Positions 16,252 to 25,312 of a stretch of DNA of 39,146 nucleotides are shown here, in pieces. The notes under the pieces were generated by a model that had not been told where the DNA came from, did not search any database, and saw only the letters and a list, made by a program, of their open reading frames with translations. The stretch is from NCBI RefSeq assembly GCF_034113385.1, contig NZ_JAXEXL010000010.1, positions 1 to 39,146 on the forward strand. The letters run 5' to 3'. A program made the position numbers and the translations under genes. The stretch is from Atopobium sp034113385 (GTDB taxonomy: Bacteria > Actinomycetota > Coriobacteriia > Coriobacteriales > Atopobiaceae). The first letter of the stretch is position 1; every line of letters begins with the position of its first letter.

Positions 16252-16279
16252 CCTTTGACACGAAGATATATGTCAAAGG
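16252..16279. repeat. 9-bp inverted repeat before the NlpC/P60 gene
   Basis: CCTTTGACA (16252-16260) and TGTCAAAGG (16271-16279) are perfect inverted copies with a 10-base spacer. The right arm ends directly at the ribosome-binding site (TAGAGG, 16280-16285) of the gene starting at 16291. It could be an operator or an RNA hairpin limiting translation. Confidence 0.6.
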
Positions 16280-16290
16280 TAGAGGTATTC

Positions 16291-17813
16291 ATGGGTTCAA
16301 AAAAATATGTGGTAACAGGTTGTATAGTTCTCGCAGTAACACTGGGCATTGCTTACCAAGCTCCGTTGCAAGCATTTGCTCAGGATACTACCAATACCAT
16401 CTCAGATGAACAGTCTGTATCTACATCCATCACTACGTCTTCTACAGACGCTTATCTTGTGAATACATCAACTCAGGAAGTCACTGATGCTTCGGTTGCT
16501 CAAGCCGCCCCTCAGTTAGAGCAAATACATGCTTATGGCTGGGAAAAAGATGAAGAGGGAGCTTGGCGCTTTTACACAAAAGAGGGAAAAGCGGTATCTG
16601 GTTGGTTAAAAAGTCCTTTCAGTGGGATTTGGTACTACTTGGATCCAACACATGACAACACGATGATAGTTGGTCCCTTCAAAGATGGGACAGGCATGAG
16701 TTATGTTGCCGATATCCCATGTTTGCATCGGGAATTGTTACCACTGCGGCACAGCAAGAATATTATTTTCATTCAACAGGTGCGCTAGCATGTGATTGTT
16801 GGATTACCACACAAGATGGCATTAATAGATACGCTAACGCTTCAGGAGTACTTGCTCCACAACGTGCCATTCATGACGATAACAGCTGGCACTATCTGCT
16901 CGATAGTGAAGGAAATCACCTCGTCGGTTGGCAAGAGCTTGGAGCGAATCGAGTCTATTGTGATCCTAATAACAATGGTCGTATTGCTCAGGGCTGGGTT
17001 CAAGCAGCTGATGGTTGGCATCTTTTTTCTTCAAAGGGAGAGCCGCTTACTGGTTGGCAAAAACAGGGAAACAAATGGTATTACCTTAATAATGATGGTG
17101 TTAGGCAAGTAGGTTGGCTTAAACATGGCAGTGCTTGGTATTGGCTTGATCAAACTACTGGTGCTATGGCAACAGGTTGGTTGAGGGAGTCTGGTCATTG
17201 GTATTGGCTTCAGAATTCTGGCGCCATGGCAACAGGCTGGCATGTTATTAACGGCTATTGGAGAAACTTTACCTATTCTGGCATTTGTACCAATGCAAAC
17301 TATCAAAATCCCTCGTATTATTATCCAATCAATGGTGAAGCAGTAAAACCAAAGTCAAACATCTGGCCATTTTCATACGTTGCTCCACTTGGAATTGGTT
17401 ACGAGGCCACAAGAAATGAATGTGTCGAAGCTTTTATTACGACGGCATACCTGTACCTCGGAACACCTTATGTTTGGGACTATGCCTGTGCTCCCGGTGT
17501 TGGTGTTGATTGTGCGGGCCTTGTTTTACAGTGCATGTATTCTGTAGGTATGAACCCCACTGGCCATTCACCTTATGACCACTATTACACGTTTAATCAC
17601 GATCATTATGCAAATGATATGAGAGCAGACCCTCAGATTCTCAAGGTGTCTAAAACAGACATGCGTCGTGGTGACCTTCTTTTCTGGCCAGGGCATGTGG
17701 CAATTTATATTGGAAATGGAGAAGTGATTGAGGCAGCCTCTGGACAGGTAAGAAAAGGTGCTCCTTGTCTTTCTATGAACAGTGTGACGGCAGTTGGCAG
17801 AATCTTTGTGTAA
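16291..17813 (+). pseudogene. Secreted cell-wall-binding-repeat NlpC/P60 hydrolase, frameshifted
   Basis: The gene is in two frames: 16291-16788 encodes the N-terminus, and the rest continues in the -1 frame from about 16716 to 17813. Adding one base in the CCC run at 16716-16718 restores one frame of about 507 residues. Parts in order: signal peptide (KKYVV...APLQAFAQ, cleavage after AFA likely); a Ser/Thr-rich stretch; about eight aromatic Gly-Trp repeats of the choline/glucan-binding type (GNKWYYLNNDG, TGAMATGWLRESGHWYWL); then an NlpC/P60 domain with VDCAGLVLQC (nucleophile Cys) and PGHVAIYIGNGEVIE (His). An intact protein would bind and cut peptidoglycan outside the cell. As it stands, translation gives a repeat fragment of 165 residues. 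It could be a true mutation, a reversible length change or a sequencing error. The start at 16291 fits TAGAGG. Confidence 0.8.
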
Positions 17814-17830
17814 AAGTCCGCATGCATACC

Positions 17831-19666
17831 CTACATTCCTAACATGTAGTAGTACATATCGTTAATAAGCGAGTCTACTGTTATCTCGGAAGAATTGGAT
17901 GCTATAACGCGTTTAGCTGTAGGAACATCATCCGTAATGATGTTGTCAACACCGTTTTCGAGCACGCGTTCCATATTAGCCGGTCTGTTAATAGTCCATG
18001 CTAATACTTGCTTGCCGTTCTCGTGAGCATACCTTACAAACCGCTCTGTACAGCTATTCTCTTCTACTGAGTAAATATTGGCTGCATCGAGCTCATCAAT
18101 CTTTCCGTATACCAAACTCATAACATAGACGCGAGACATGTCGGGCGCTACTCGTGCAATATTTTTTACGCAGTCATAGTTTTGCGAGGTAACAATGACG
18201 TTTTTTGTCATGCCTGCATCGCGAATCTCCTGAGCTGTTTGAGCTTCAAGGTTGAAGTAATGCTTATTGGGTTTAAGCTCAACGTTCAGGCGCATATTAT
18301 TGGTTTTTGCCCAGGCAAGCACCTGTTTAAGCGTGGGATACCGCTCGCCTTTATACTGCTTATTAAGAAGGCCACTGGCATCGAGCTTGGCAATCTCTGA
18401 GTAGTCCATCTCCCAGGCGTTTTTATTAACACCAGAAATGCGGATGAAGTTAGAGTCGTGAGCAATAAAGAGTACGCCATCCTTACTTTGCTGAACATCA
18501 AGCTCCACCCAGTCTGCCCCCTGAAGCTTAGCGCCACGAAAGGCCGCCATGGTGTTTTCTGGATAGTGTTTGCTCGCTCCACGATGAGCAGTAACCTCAA
18601 CCTGAGGAGCAGGGGTATCAATCTTTTCATTTTTATTAGTGATGGAGTATTGTGCATATGAAGTAGCGCTTACGCATAGTACTACATAGCTTGCTGCAGC
18701 AATACCAATAATCCAACGGTTAGTGGGGGAAGTGGGGCGGCTTATCCATTTGGGAGGTTCAGGATTAGGAATTTCTTCCTCAAGTGTGGTCAGGCGATTC
18801 CAATACCGCGCACATACAATTGCGTAACTGGTAGCAGAACCCAAAATAAAGGTTAAAAGCATAATAGCAACGGCAGTGGCTGCAACAATACCTATGACAA
18901 TAGACTTAATAAACGTGCTTGCACTACTTAAAAATACCAGCATAGCAATGATGCTTGGGATAATCACAATAACAATGAGCACGCCATCAAAGAGAAGCTT
19001 AAGACCCACAATGGAGACAAGGTCACCCCAGAAATGTTTTCTCGTTAAACTAACTGAGCGTTTTACAGATTTAACAAAGGATTTGCCTTCCAGCAAAAAG
19101 CTGGGGAAGGTATAAATCAAGCGGATAAACATGTAGCCCAAAACCAGACCAACGAGGGCATAAAGGGCGGTATACGCCTGATTTTCCAGAATGTAGTCCA
19201 TGATAAACTCTGGAATGGGGATTGAATTAATAATGTTAGAAGTAATGCCCAAGTTTAGCAGGGGCACCAACAGCAAAGCATAGAGTGGCAGCAGGATATT
19301 ACGGGGATAAAATGTGCGTGCCGCTTGCTTTAAACCAAAGCTCAAGGCCTCGCGCATAGTGATATCTTTATCTTCTCTTGACTGGTCAAAAATGAGCAAT
19401 ACAGCCGAGACATCAAAGATAGAGATGGCAGAAAGCACCAGTAACAGCAGCATAATAGCTACTATTACACCTGGATGCGATAAAAATATGGGCAAACTTT
19501 CTAAGGTAATAAAAGAATAGCCATAAAAGGCCATAAGGTTGTCTATAAAAAATTGAACAACAGGTACAAGTGCAAGCGTAGTGAGCAGCCTGAGCAGTGC
19601 TTCAAAACCAAGGAGTGTCCAAAAGTTGCGTGCCAGCAAACGAATAACGGAGCGAATTGTTTTCAT
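17831..19666 (-). CDS. Membrane-anchored glycerophosphodiester phosphodiesterase
   Basis: A 611-residue protein in two parts. Residues 1-330 form a membrane domain with about seven hydrophobic segments, of the kind found fused to bacterial GDPD enzymes. Then comes one anchoring segment (WIIGIAAASYVVLCVSATSY). The C-terminal catalytic TIM barrel has the family motifs TAHRGASKHYPENTMAAF (HRG and PEN), WVELDVQQSKDGVLFIAHD (ELD, metal-binding and catalytic His) and LNVELKPN. It would hydrolyse glycerophosphodiesters, released from lipids or teichoic-acid-like polymers, to glycerol-3-phosphate, with the active site probably outside the membrane. The ATG at 19666 was chosen for the upstream AGAAGG. 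A TTGACA box lies at 19725-19730 on this strand, but no -10 box is at the right distance. It converges on the broken NlpC/P60 gene. Confidence 0.92.
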   Translation of the reverse strand: MKTIRSVIRLLARNFWTLLGFEALLRLLTTLALVPVVQFFIDNLMAFYGYSFITLESLPIFLSHPGVIVAIMLLLLVLSAISIFDVSAVLLIFDQSREDKDITMREALSFGLKQAARTFYPRNILLPLYALLLVPLLNLGITSNIINSIPIPEFIMDYILENQAYTALYALVGLVLGYMFIRLIYTFPSFLLEGKSFVKSVKRSVSLTRKHFWGDLVSIVGLKLLFDGVLIVIVIIPSIIAMLVFLSSASTFIKSIVIGIVAATAVAIMLLTFILGSATSYAIVCARYWNRLTTLEEEIPNPEPPKWISRPTSPTNRWIIGIAAASYVVLCVSATSYAQYSITNKNEKIDTPAPQVEVTAHRGASKHYPENTMAAFRGAKLQGADWVELDVQQSKDGVLFIAHDSNFIRISGVNKNAWEMDYSEIAKLDASGLLNKQYKGERYPTLKQVLAWAKTNNMRLNVELKPNKHYFNLEAQTAQEIRDAGMTKNVIVTSQNYDCVKNIARVAPDMSRVYVMSLVYGKIDELDAANIYSVEENSCTERFVRYAHENGKQVLAWTINRPANMERVLENGVDNIITDDVPTAKRVIASNSSEITVDSLINDMYYYMLGM

Positions 19667-19817
19667 TACAAGCCTTCTAACAAAAATATATTTTGTATAG
19701 TGTAGCAGCAGCGACATGTAACTTTGTCAAACTTAGCAACTATTACGAATTTGTAAGTAGAATAGAGGCTGTCATTGTAAGGTCATCGTACGCATAAAGG
19801 TAGGGCAAGGAGGGAAA

Positions 19818-22118
19818 ATGTATGCATCTGTGGTGTTGGATATTCCAACACGCTCCATTAGTACTGCATTTGATTACCTTATTCCCTCTGATTTAGAAGC
19901 TACCTGCAAGATAGGCACAACGGTACTGGTCTCGTTTTCTGGTAGAGCAGCTGTTGGCTATGTTATTGCAGTGGTAGACCATGCGCCCGTCGGTGTAGCA
20001 GCAAGCAAAATCAAACCCATCGAGCGCGTTTTGGCGGCGCCTGCCTTTGACAAAACATCCGTTGAGCTTGCCTGGTGGATGTGCGAGGAATATGCAGCGC
20101 CTTTGTCTGACTGCCTTCGTTTATGCATTGCACCTGGTCAATCCATGCGTGTCCGCCGAGAAAATACATCGAGTCCGTGGGAATTAGTTTGTGAGGCAAC
20201 GGGTGCAGTGGACGACCGTTGGGTTGAGCTTGCGCCCGCTGCTCAAGAGTTTGTTCCGCGCAAAAATGCTGCACGTCAGCGTACTGTATTGGGTGCACTT
20301 ACCTCAGGCTCATTGCGCATGTCTGAACTAAACGCCACCATTGTGGGGGCTTCCTCTGCGGTACGTGCCTTAGAGGCCAAGGGCGTGGTGCAAATCTATA
20401 CAAAACGTCGTGTGCGCGGGTACGATACTACAACGCTTTCCACTGCGCATGCTGCGCGCCCAAAGCAACTTACGCAAGGCCAACAAGACGCACTTGCAGC
20501 TATTAGTACTGCTTGTGAGGCTGGTTGTGGAGATGTTGTAGTGCTTGATGGCGTTACGGGTTCTGGCAAGACCGAGGTATATCTTGCTGCAATTGAAAAC
20601 GTGCGCAAACAAGGGAGAGGTGCTTTGGTGCTTGTGCCAGAGATTTCTCTTACTGCTCAGACGGTTGGCCGCTTTCGTTCTCGTTTTGGGGATGACGTGG
20701 CTGTGCTACACTCTCGTCTTTCTGCTGGTGAACGCTATGATCAGTGGGATATGGTGCGTCAAGGTCATGCTCATGTAGTTGTGGGAGCACGCTCTGCCTT
20801 GTTTGCCCCTTTAAGTGACGTGGGTCTTATCATTATTGACGAGGAGCATGAGAGTTCCTATAAGCAGGATTCCAGTCCGCGCTACCATGCGCGTGAGGTG
20901 GCTGTACGCCTGGCTAAGTTGCGGTCAGGCGCATTGGTTTTGGGGAGTGCAACACCATCGTTGGAAAGTCTTGCCCGTGCACAAAACGGCAGCTATGCAG
21001 GGGCATCGTGGGTGCGCGTCAGCATGAATGAGCGTCCTGGTACGGCAGTGTTGCCACGTGTACAGATTGTAGATATGGCACAGCAATTTGGCGCAGGCAA
21101 CCGCTCTATTTTCTCGGAACCTCTGGTAGCAGCTTTACATGATGTAGTCACCCATGGCGAGAAGGCCGTGCTCTTGCTTAATCGTCGTGGTTTTGCCAAC
21201 TTTTTGATGTGTCGTGAGTGTGGCTGTGTTCCCACCTGTCCCCATTGCTCGACCTCTCTTACGTACCATGAACGTACGCATGAGCTCATGTGCCATAGTT
21301 GCGGCCGCAGCTGGCCAGTCCATGCGTTTCCTAATCCTTCTACCGCATGCCCTCACTGTGGCAGTCGCTATTTGGCACAGTTTGGTGTGGGTACACAGCG
21401 TGTGGAGGACGAGCTTGCAATGCTCTTAGGACCAGACGTGGACATTATTCGTATGGATGCGGATACCACCAAGGGTAAGGGATCTCATCAGCGCTTGTTA
21501 GAACAATTTGATGCAAGTTCTTGTGCGGTGCTTATTGGTACCCAGATGATTGCCAAGGGGCTCGACTTTCCAGAGGTTACCTTGGTGGGTGTTATTAATG
21601 CAGACACCACGCTTAAGCTACCAGATTTTCGTGCAGCAGAACGCACCTATAATTTGTTGGAGCAGGTGGCGGGACGTGCTGGGCGAGGCGCTAAGCCAGG
21701 TCGTGTAATTGTGCAAACGTACTGGGCTTCTCATCCAGCAATTCAGTCTGTATATAGGCATGATCGCAAGGTGTTTTTGGAGTCTGAACTTCTCGATCGT
21801 AAAGAGGCACAGTACCCGCCCTATACGCGTTTATCTAACGTGATTGTGTGGGGAAAACAAGAACGTGTTGTCAAACAAACCGTGTCTGATTTTGCAACAG
21901 TATTGCGCAAGGAAGTGGCGGATTTAGATGGTTGGTCTGTTTTAGGCCCCGCAGAATGTGTAAAAGCTAAGGTTAAAGACTGCTTTAGGTCACATATTCT
22001 TGTAAAATCGCCCGTGGATTCCAACCCTGGTTCTGTGCTTAGTGCGTGTGCTGCACAAATAAAACCAAAGTTGGGTATTAACATGGCATTGGATATTGAT
22101 GCATACGACCTGCTGTAA
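19818..22118 (+). CDS. priA: Primosomal replication restart protein N' (PriA helicase)
   Basis: A 766-residue superfamily 2 DNA helicase that reloads the replisome at stalled forks. The N-terminal 3'-DNA-binding domain is at about residues 1-100 (DIPTRSISTAFDYLIP). Walker A is GVTGSGKTEVYL near residue 245 and Walker B is IIDEEHESSYKQ near 340. The zinc region with paired CxxC motifs (CRECGCVPTCPHC, CHSCG, CPHCG) spans about 465-515. Motif VI is QVAGRAGRG near 617. All key helicase residues are present, unlike in some actinobacteria whose PriA lacks ATPase motifs. AAGGAGGG precedes the ATG. It begins the priA-def-fmt-rsmB run, which is a common arrangement. Confidence 0.97.
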   Translation: MYASVVLDIPTRSISTAFDYLIPSDLEATCKIGTTVLVSFSGRAAVGYVIAVVDHAPVGVAASKIKPIERVLAAPAFDKTSVELAWWMCEEYAAPLSDCLRLCIAPGQSMRVRRENTSSPWELVCEATGAVDDRWVELAPAAQEFVPRKNAARQRTVLGALTSGSLRMSELNATIVGASSAVRALEAKGVVQIYTKRRVRGYDTTTLSTAHAARPKQLTQGQQDALAAISTACEAGCGDVVVLDGVTGSGKTEVYLAAIENVRKQGRGALVLVPEISLTAQTVGRFRSRFGDDVAVLHSRLSAGERYDQWDMVRQGHAHVVVGARSALFAPLSDVGLIIIDEEHESSYKQDSSPRYHAREVAVRLAKLRSGALVLGSATPSLESLARAQNGSYAGASWVRVSMNERPGTAVLPRVQIVDMAQQFGAGNRSIFSEPLVAALHDVVTHGEKAVLLLNRRGFANFLMCRECGCVPTCPHCSTSLTYHERTHELMCHSCGRSWPVHAFPNPSTACPHCGSRYLAQFGVGTQRVEDELAMLLGPDVDIIRMDADTTKGKGSHQRLLEQFDASSCAVLIGTQMIAKGLDFPEVTLVGVINADTTLKLPDFRAAERTYNLLEQVAGRAGRGAKPGRVIVQTYWASHPAIQSVYRHDRKVFLESELLDRKEAQYPPYTRLSNVIVWGKQERVVKQTVSDFATVLRKEVADLDGWSVLGPAECVKAKVKDCFRSHILVKSPVDSNPGSVLSACAAQIKPKLGINMALDIDAYDLL

Positions 22119-22183
22119 TACTCGTTTGGCTCTGCCAGTGTACGTATAGTGTGGCCGTATGAGCATACACATAAGGAGATACT

Positions 22184-22726
22184 ATGAGTGCCCTCGATGA
22201 CATTGTCTTGTCACCCGACCCACGTCTTAAGCAAGTCTGCACTCCCATTGAGCACATTGACGGTCATATCAAGCAGCTTGCCAAGCGCATGTTAAGGGAT
22301 ATGTATGCAGCTGACGGCTGTGGCTTGGCTGCTCCGCAAATTGGCGAGAATATCCAGATGGTTGTTATTGACGTAGACTATGCAGATGGCAAAAAGAATC
22401 CCTATATCTTAATCAATCCAGAAATCATCACGGCAGACGGTACTCCTCAAGTCTATAACGAGGGGTGTCTGAGCTTCCCGGGCATTAGTGTGCCTGTAGA
22501 ACGTCCTTCTCATGTGGTGGTTCGTGCGCTTAATCTAGACGGCGAGCTTATGGAGTATGAAGCAGAAGGTAACCTTCTGGCTATTTGCTTACAGCATGAG
22601 ATTGATCACTTGCAGGGCATAACCATGGTGGACCACTTATCTATTACACAGCGTGCTGCTGCTATGCGTGAGTATGAACAGGCATTGGCAGCGGGCGCTC
22701 GCCCTGGTGACACCGAGATGTGCTAG
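22184..22726 (+). CDS. def: Peptide deformylase
   Basis: Removes the formyl group from the N-terminal methionine of new proteins. The 180-residue enzyme has all three family motifs: GCGLAAPQIG (residues 45-54), EGCLSFPG (93-100, metal ligand Cys95) and QHEIDHLQG (137-145, metal ligands His138 and His142, catalytic Glu139). The ATG at 22184 is preceded by AAGGAGAT. It lies 65 bases after priA and 48 bases before fmt, the gene for the enzyme that adds the formyl group to initiator tRNA. Confidence 0.98.
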   Translation: MSALDDIVLSPDPRLKQVCTPIEHIDGHIKQLAKRMLRDMYAADGCGLAAPQIGENIQMVVIDVDYADGKKNPYILINPEIITADGTPQVYNEGCLSFPGISVPVERPSHVVVRALNLDGELMEYEAEGNLLAICLQHEIDHLQGITMVDHLSITQRAAAMREYEQALAAGARPGDTEMC

Positions 22727-22774
22727 CTAGATTTGCTGGCTGTTTTTGCAGAGCTTGGAATAGATTGGAGCCTC

Positions 22775-23701
22775 ATGCGCATTGTATTTATGGGTACTCC
22801 CGAGTTTGCCGTTCCATCGCTTGAGGCCGTTGCCGCAGTTCATGAGGTTACGCTTGTGATAACACGTCCTGATGCGGTACGCAAGCGTGGTAAAAAACTT
22901 GAGCCATGCGCCATCAAAAAGCGCGCCTATGAACTTGGCCTGCCTGTGTTGGAGACTTCTCGTATGACACCTAAGGCTTTGGATGCGGTACGAGAAGCCC
23001 GTCCAGAGATTATAGTTGTTGCTGCTTATGGCTGTATTTTGCCCGATGAGTTGCTTGCTATCCCAAGCATTGATTGTATAAATGTTCATGCGTCGTCATT
23101 GCCTCGCTGGCGTGGTGCTGCTCCTATCCAACGTGCTATTTTAGCGGGAGATATTCGAGCTGGCGTATCCATCATGCGCGTCGTACATGAGCTGGATGCC
23201 GGAGCCTATTGTGCCCAGGCAGATCTTGTGGTGGGATCAAGTAACACCGCTGAGCTCACCCAGCGCCTTTCTGTCTTAGGCGCCCAAACGCTTGTAGAAG
23301 TATTGCCTGCTCTTGCAGATGGCAGTGCGGTTTGGACTGAGCAAGATGAATCTTGCGTTACCTATGCCCACAAGGTTACTAAGGCAGAGATGTTCTTATC
23401 GCCTGAGTTTTCTGCACAGCACAACGCGGTGTTGGTGCAGGCTTCTTCCGATACTGCTCCCGCACGTTTGGTGCTTGCTCATAAAGGCGTTCGTGTACTG
23501 CAAGCGTCTGTTGTTCCCGCAGTAGATGAGATAGCCATTGCTGCTGGAGAAGTTGTTGTAGAGCACGGACGTGTATATCTAGGTTGTGCTCAGGGCTTGC
23601 TTGAGCTTTTGGTTGTTCGTCCTGATGGTAAGCGCGATATGTCAGCTCAGGCATGGTCTGCTGGACTACGTGGTGAGGGACTTACGTGGGCAAAGCAGTA
23701 A
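22775..23701 (+). CDS. fmt: Methionyl-tRNA formyltransferase
   Basis: Formylates initiator Met-tRNA using 10-formyl-tetrahydrofolate. The 308-residue length is normal. It begins MRIVFMGTPEFAVPSLEAV, contains NVHASSLPRWRGAAPIQRA (catalytic Asn and His at about 103 and 105) and VVHELDAG (catalytic Asp), and ends with the small C-terminal OB-like domain. The start at 22775 has TTGGAG upstream; the frame extends further to 22733 without support. Its last 16 bases overlap the chosen GTG start of rsmB. Confidence 0.97.
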   Translation: MRIVFMGTPEFAVPSLEAVAAVHEVTLVITRPDAVRKRGKKLEPCAIKKRAYELGLPVLETSRMTPKALDAVREARPEIIVVAAYGCILPDELLAIPSIDCINVHASSLPRWRGAAPIQRAILAGDIRAGVSIMRVVHELDAGAYCAQADLVVGSSNTAELTQRLSVLGAQTLVEVLPALADGSAVWTEQDESCVTYAHKVTKAEMFLSPEFSAQHNAVLVQASSDTAPARLVLAHKGVRVLQASVVPAVDEIAIAAGEVVVEHGRVYLGCAQGLLELLVVRPDGKRDMSAQAWSAGLRGEGLTWAKQ

Positions 23702-25245
23702 GCCGACGAGAATATCAGACGGATAGCACCATGAACAGCCACACGAGTGGCCGCACGGGTTGCCATGCAACACCTGCACGCATGGTTGCGCTTTCTATTG
23801 CCGGGGAGATACGCCGCCGAAAAGGCTATGCGCGCGATGTGCTGCGTACGTCCCAAGAGCTTCGTGGCATGGATGCGCGAGACGTGAGTTTTGTCCAGCG
23901 GCTTGTTTTGGGCGTTACACTTTCTTCTGGTCTATTGGATGAGTTTATAGATACTCATGCAATCAGGCCTTCTAACATTCAACCGCAGGTGCGTGATGCA
24001 CTGCGTATAGCCTGTTACGAGCTGTGTTATTTACAGACTCCTGCCAATACTGCTGTTAATCAGGGCGTTGAATTGGTGCGCAGTGTGGTTTTTCGTGCTG
24101 CTGGTATGGCTAATGCTATCTTGCGTCGTGTTGCTGCACAGGATGTTTCTCGTGTTGCTGCTGCACATCAGATAGTGCAAGCTGCTTGTGCATCTGATCA
24201 GCTGCAAGCAGATGCTTTGGCTGTTGCAACCGTTCCAACCGTGCAAGACTTTGCGCTTACTATGGCAGCTCCCGTGTGGTTAGTGCAGCAGTTGATAGAT
24301 TCTATTGGCGTACAAGCGTTGTGTGATATGGCTTTATGTGCTCATGAGCCAGCACCGGTGTGGGTATCTGCCAATAGTGGTATCCATACATTTGAAGAGG
24401 CACGCAATCTTTTAGATGCAGCAGGTGTCATAGTGCAAGATGCACCCTTCCCACAGGTGTGGTGCGTACAAAATGCTGCCCTTCTTACCTCATCTAAGCT
24501 AGTAAAACAGGCGGATGTAGTAGTGAGTGACCTTGCTGCGCGTATGGTTTGCTATAGTGCTTCTCCTGAACCTGATACAACTCTGTTAGAAATTGGCCAG
24601 GGGAGAGCTACAAAATCAATGCTTTTGGAAAGTCTTGCTCAGCAAGCTGGTGCTCCGGTGCAGTTAGTGGGTGTGGACAATTCTCCGTTTAAGGTTGCTG
24701 TTGCTCAGCGTCGTTTAGAGAAGGGCTGGGGAGCCTATTGTCAGTCTGTTGCCTATGATGCCGGTAGCTTAGATAATCCTAGACAGTTGCCAGAACCACT
24801 GCGACGCAATTTTGATTTGGTGTTTGTAGATGCTCCGTGTTCGGGCACGGGTACCATGCGTCGGCATCCAGAGATTGCATGGACACTGACGCCTGAAGCA
24901 CTGATGTCTACCAGTGCACATTCCATTCCTGCCACGCAACTACGCATACTTGTCTCGGCGGCTAGTCGTGTGCAAAAGGGTGGAACACTCGTATATTCCA
25001 CCTGTTCGGTAATGCGACAAGAAAATGAAGATGTAGTTACTGCATTTTTACAAACAGACATTGGGCATCATTTTGGGCTTGTTTCGGTATTGGATGCGCC
25101 CGCTGTTTGTGCACTCAAAGACCAGAGTTTGCAAGCGTATGAACTTCTCGCAAATTGTGTAACAGATGAGGGTATGTTCCGTTCACACCCAAAAATGGGG
25201 TCGTTCGACGGTCATTTTTGCGCACGTTTTGTGAGATGCGCCTAA
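23686..25245 (+). CDS. rsmB: 16S rRNA (cytosine-967-C5)-methyltransferase
   Basis: SAM-dependent RNA m5C methyltransferase of the RsmB/Sun family, 519 residues from this start. The N-terminal NusB-like domain covers about residues 30-160 (ARMVALSIAGEIRRRKGYAR, ANTAVNQGVELVR, AGMANAILRRVA). The Rossmann domain carries DAPCSGTGTMRRHPEI (about residue 380) and YSTCSVMRQENEDVV (about 436), which hold the two conserved cysteines. GTG at 23686 follows GAGGGA at good distance and overlaps fmt by 16 bases. An ATG at 23731 is an alternative start but has only a weak binding site. SAM-binding motif I is unusual: LEIGQGRATKS rather than the common DxCAAPGGK. Confidence 0.92.
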   Translation: MGKAVSRREYQTDSTMNSHTSGRTGCHATPARMVALSIAGEIRRRKGYARDVLRTSQELRGMDARDVSFVQRLVLGVTLSSGLLDEFIDTHAIRPSNIQPQVRDALRIACYELCYLQTPANTAVNQGVELVRSVVFRAAGMANAILRRVAAQDVSRVAAAHQIVQAACASDQLQADALAVATVPTVQDFALTMAAPVWLVQQLIDSIGVQALCDMALCAHEPAPVWVSANSGIHTFEEARNLLDAAGVIVQDAPFPQVWCVQNAALLTSSKLVKQADVVVSDLAARMVCYSASPEPDTTLLEIGQGRATKSMLLESLAQQAGAPVQLVGVDNSPFKVAVAQRRLEKGWGAYCQSVAYDAGSLDNPRQLPEPLRRNFDLVFVDAPCSGTGTMRRHPEIAWTLTPEALMSTSAHSIPATQLRILVSAASRVQKGGTLVYSTCSVMRQENEDVVTAFLQTDIGHHFGLVSVLDAPAVCALKDQSLQAYELLANCVTDEGMFRSHPKMGSFDGHFCARFVRCA

Positions 25246-25312
25246 CATTCGCACAAGTTAGTTACGCTGCATGCATGGTGAACACTGCACAACAAGTGTG
25301 AGGAGTGTGGCT

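Noticed and set aside
16700..16730. Programmed ribosomal frameshift in the NlpC/P60 gene
   Set aside because: The site GAT-ATC-CCA has no slippery heptamer and no strong downstream structure was noticed; a plain one-base change is simpler.
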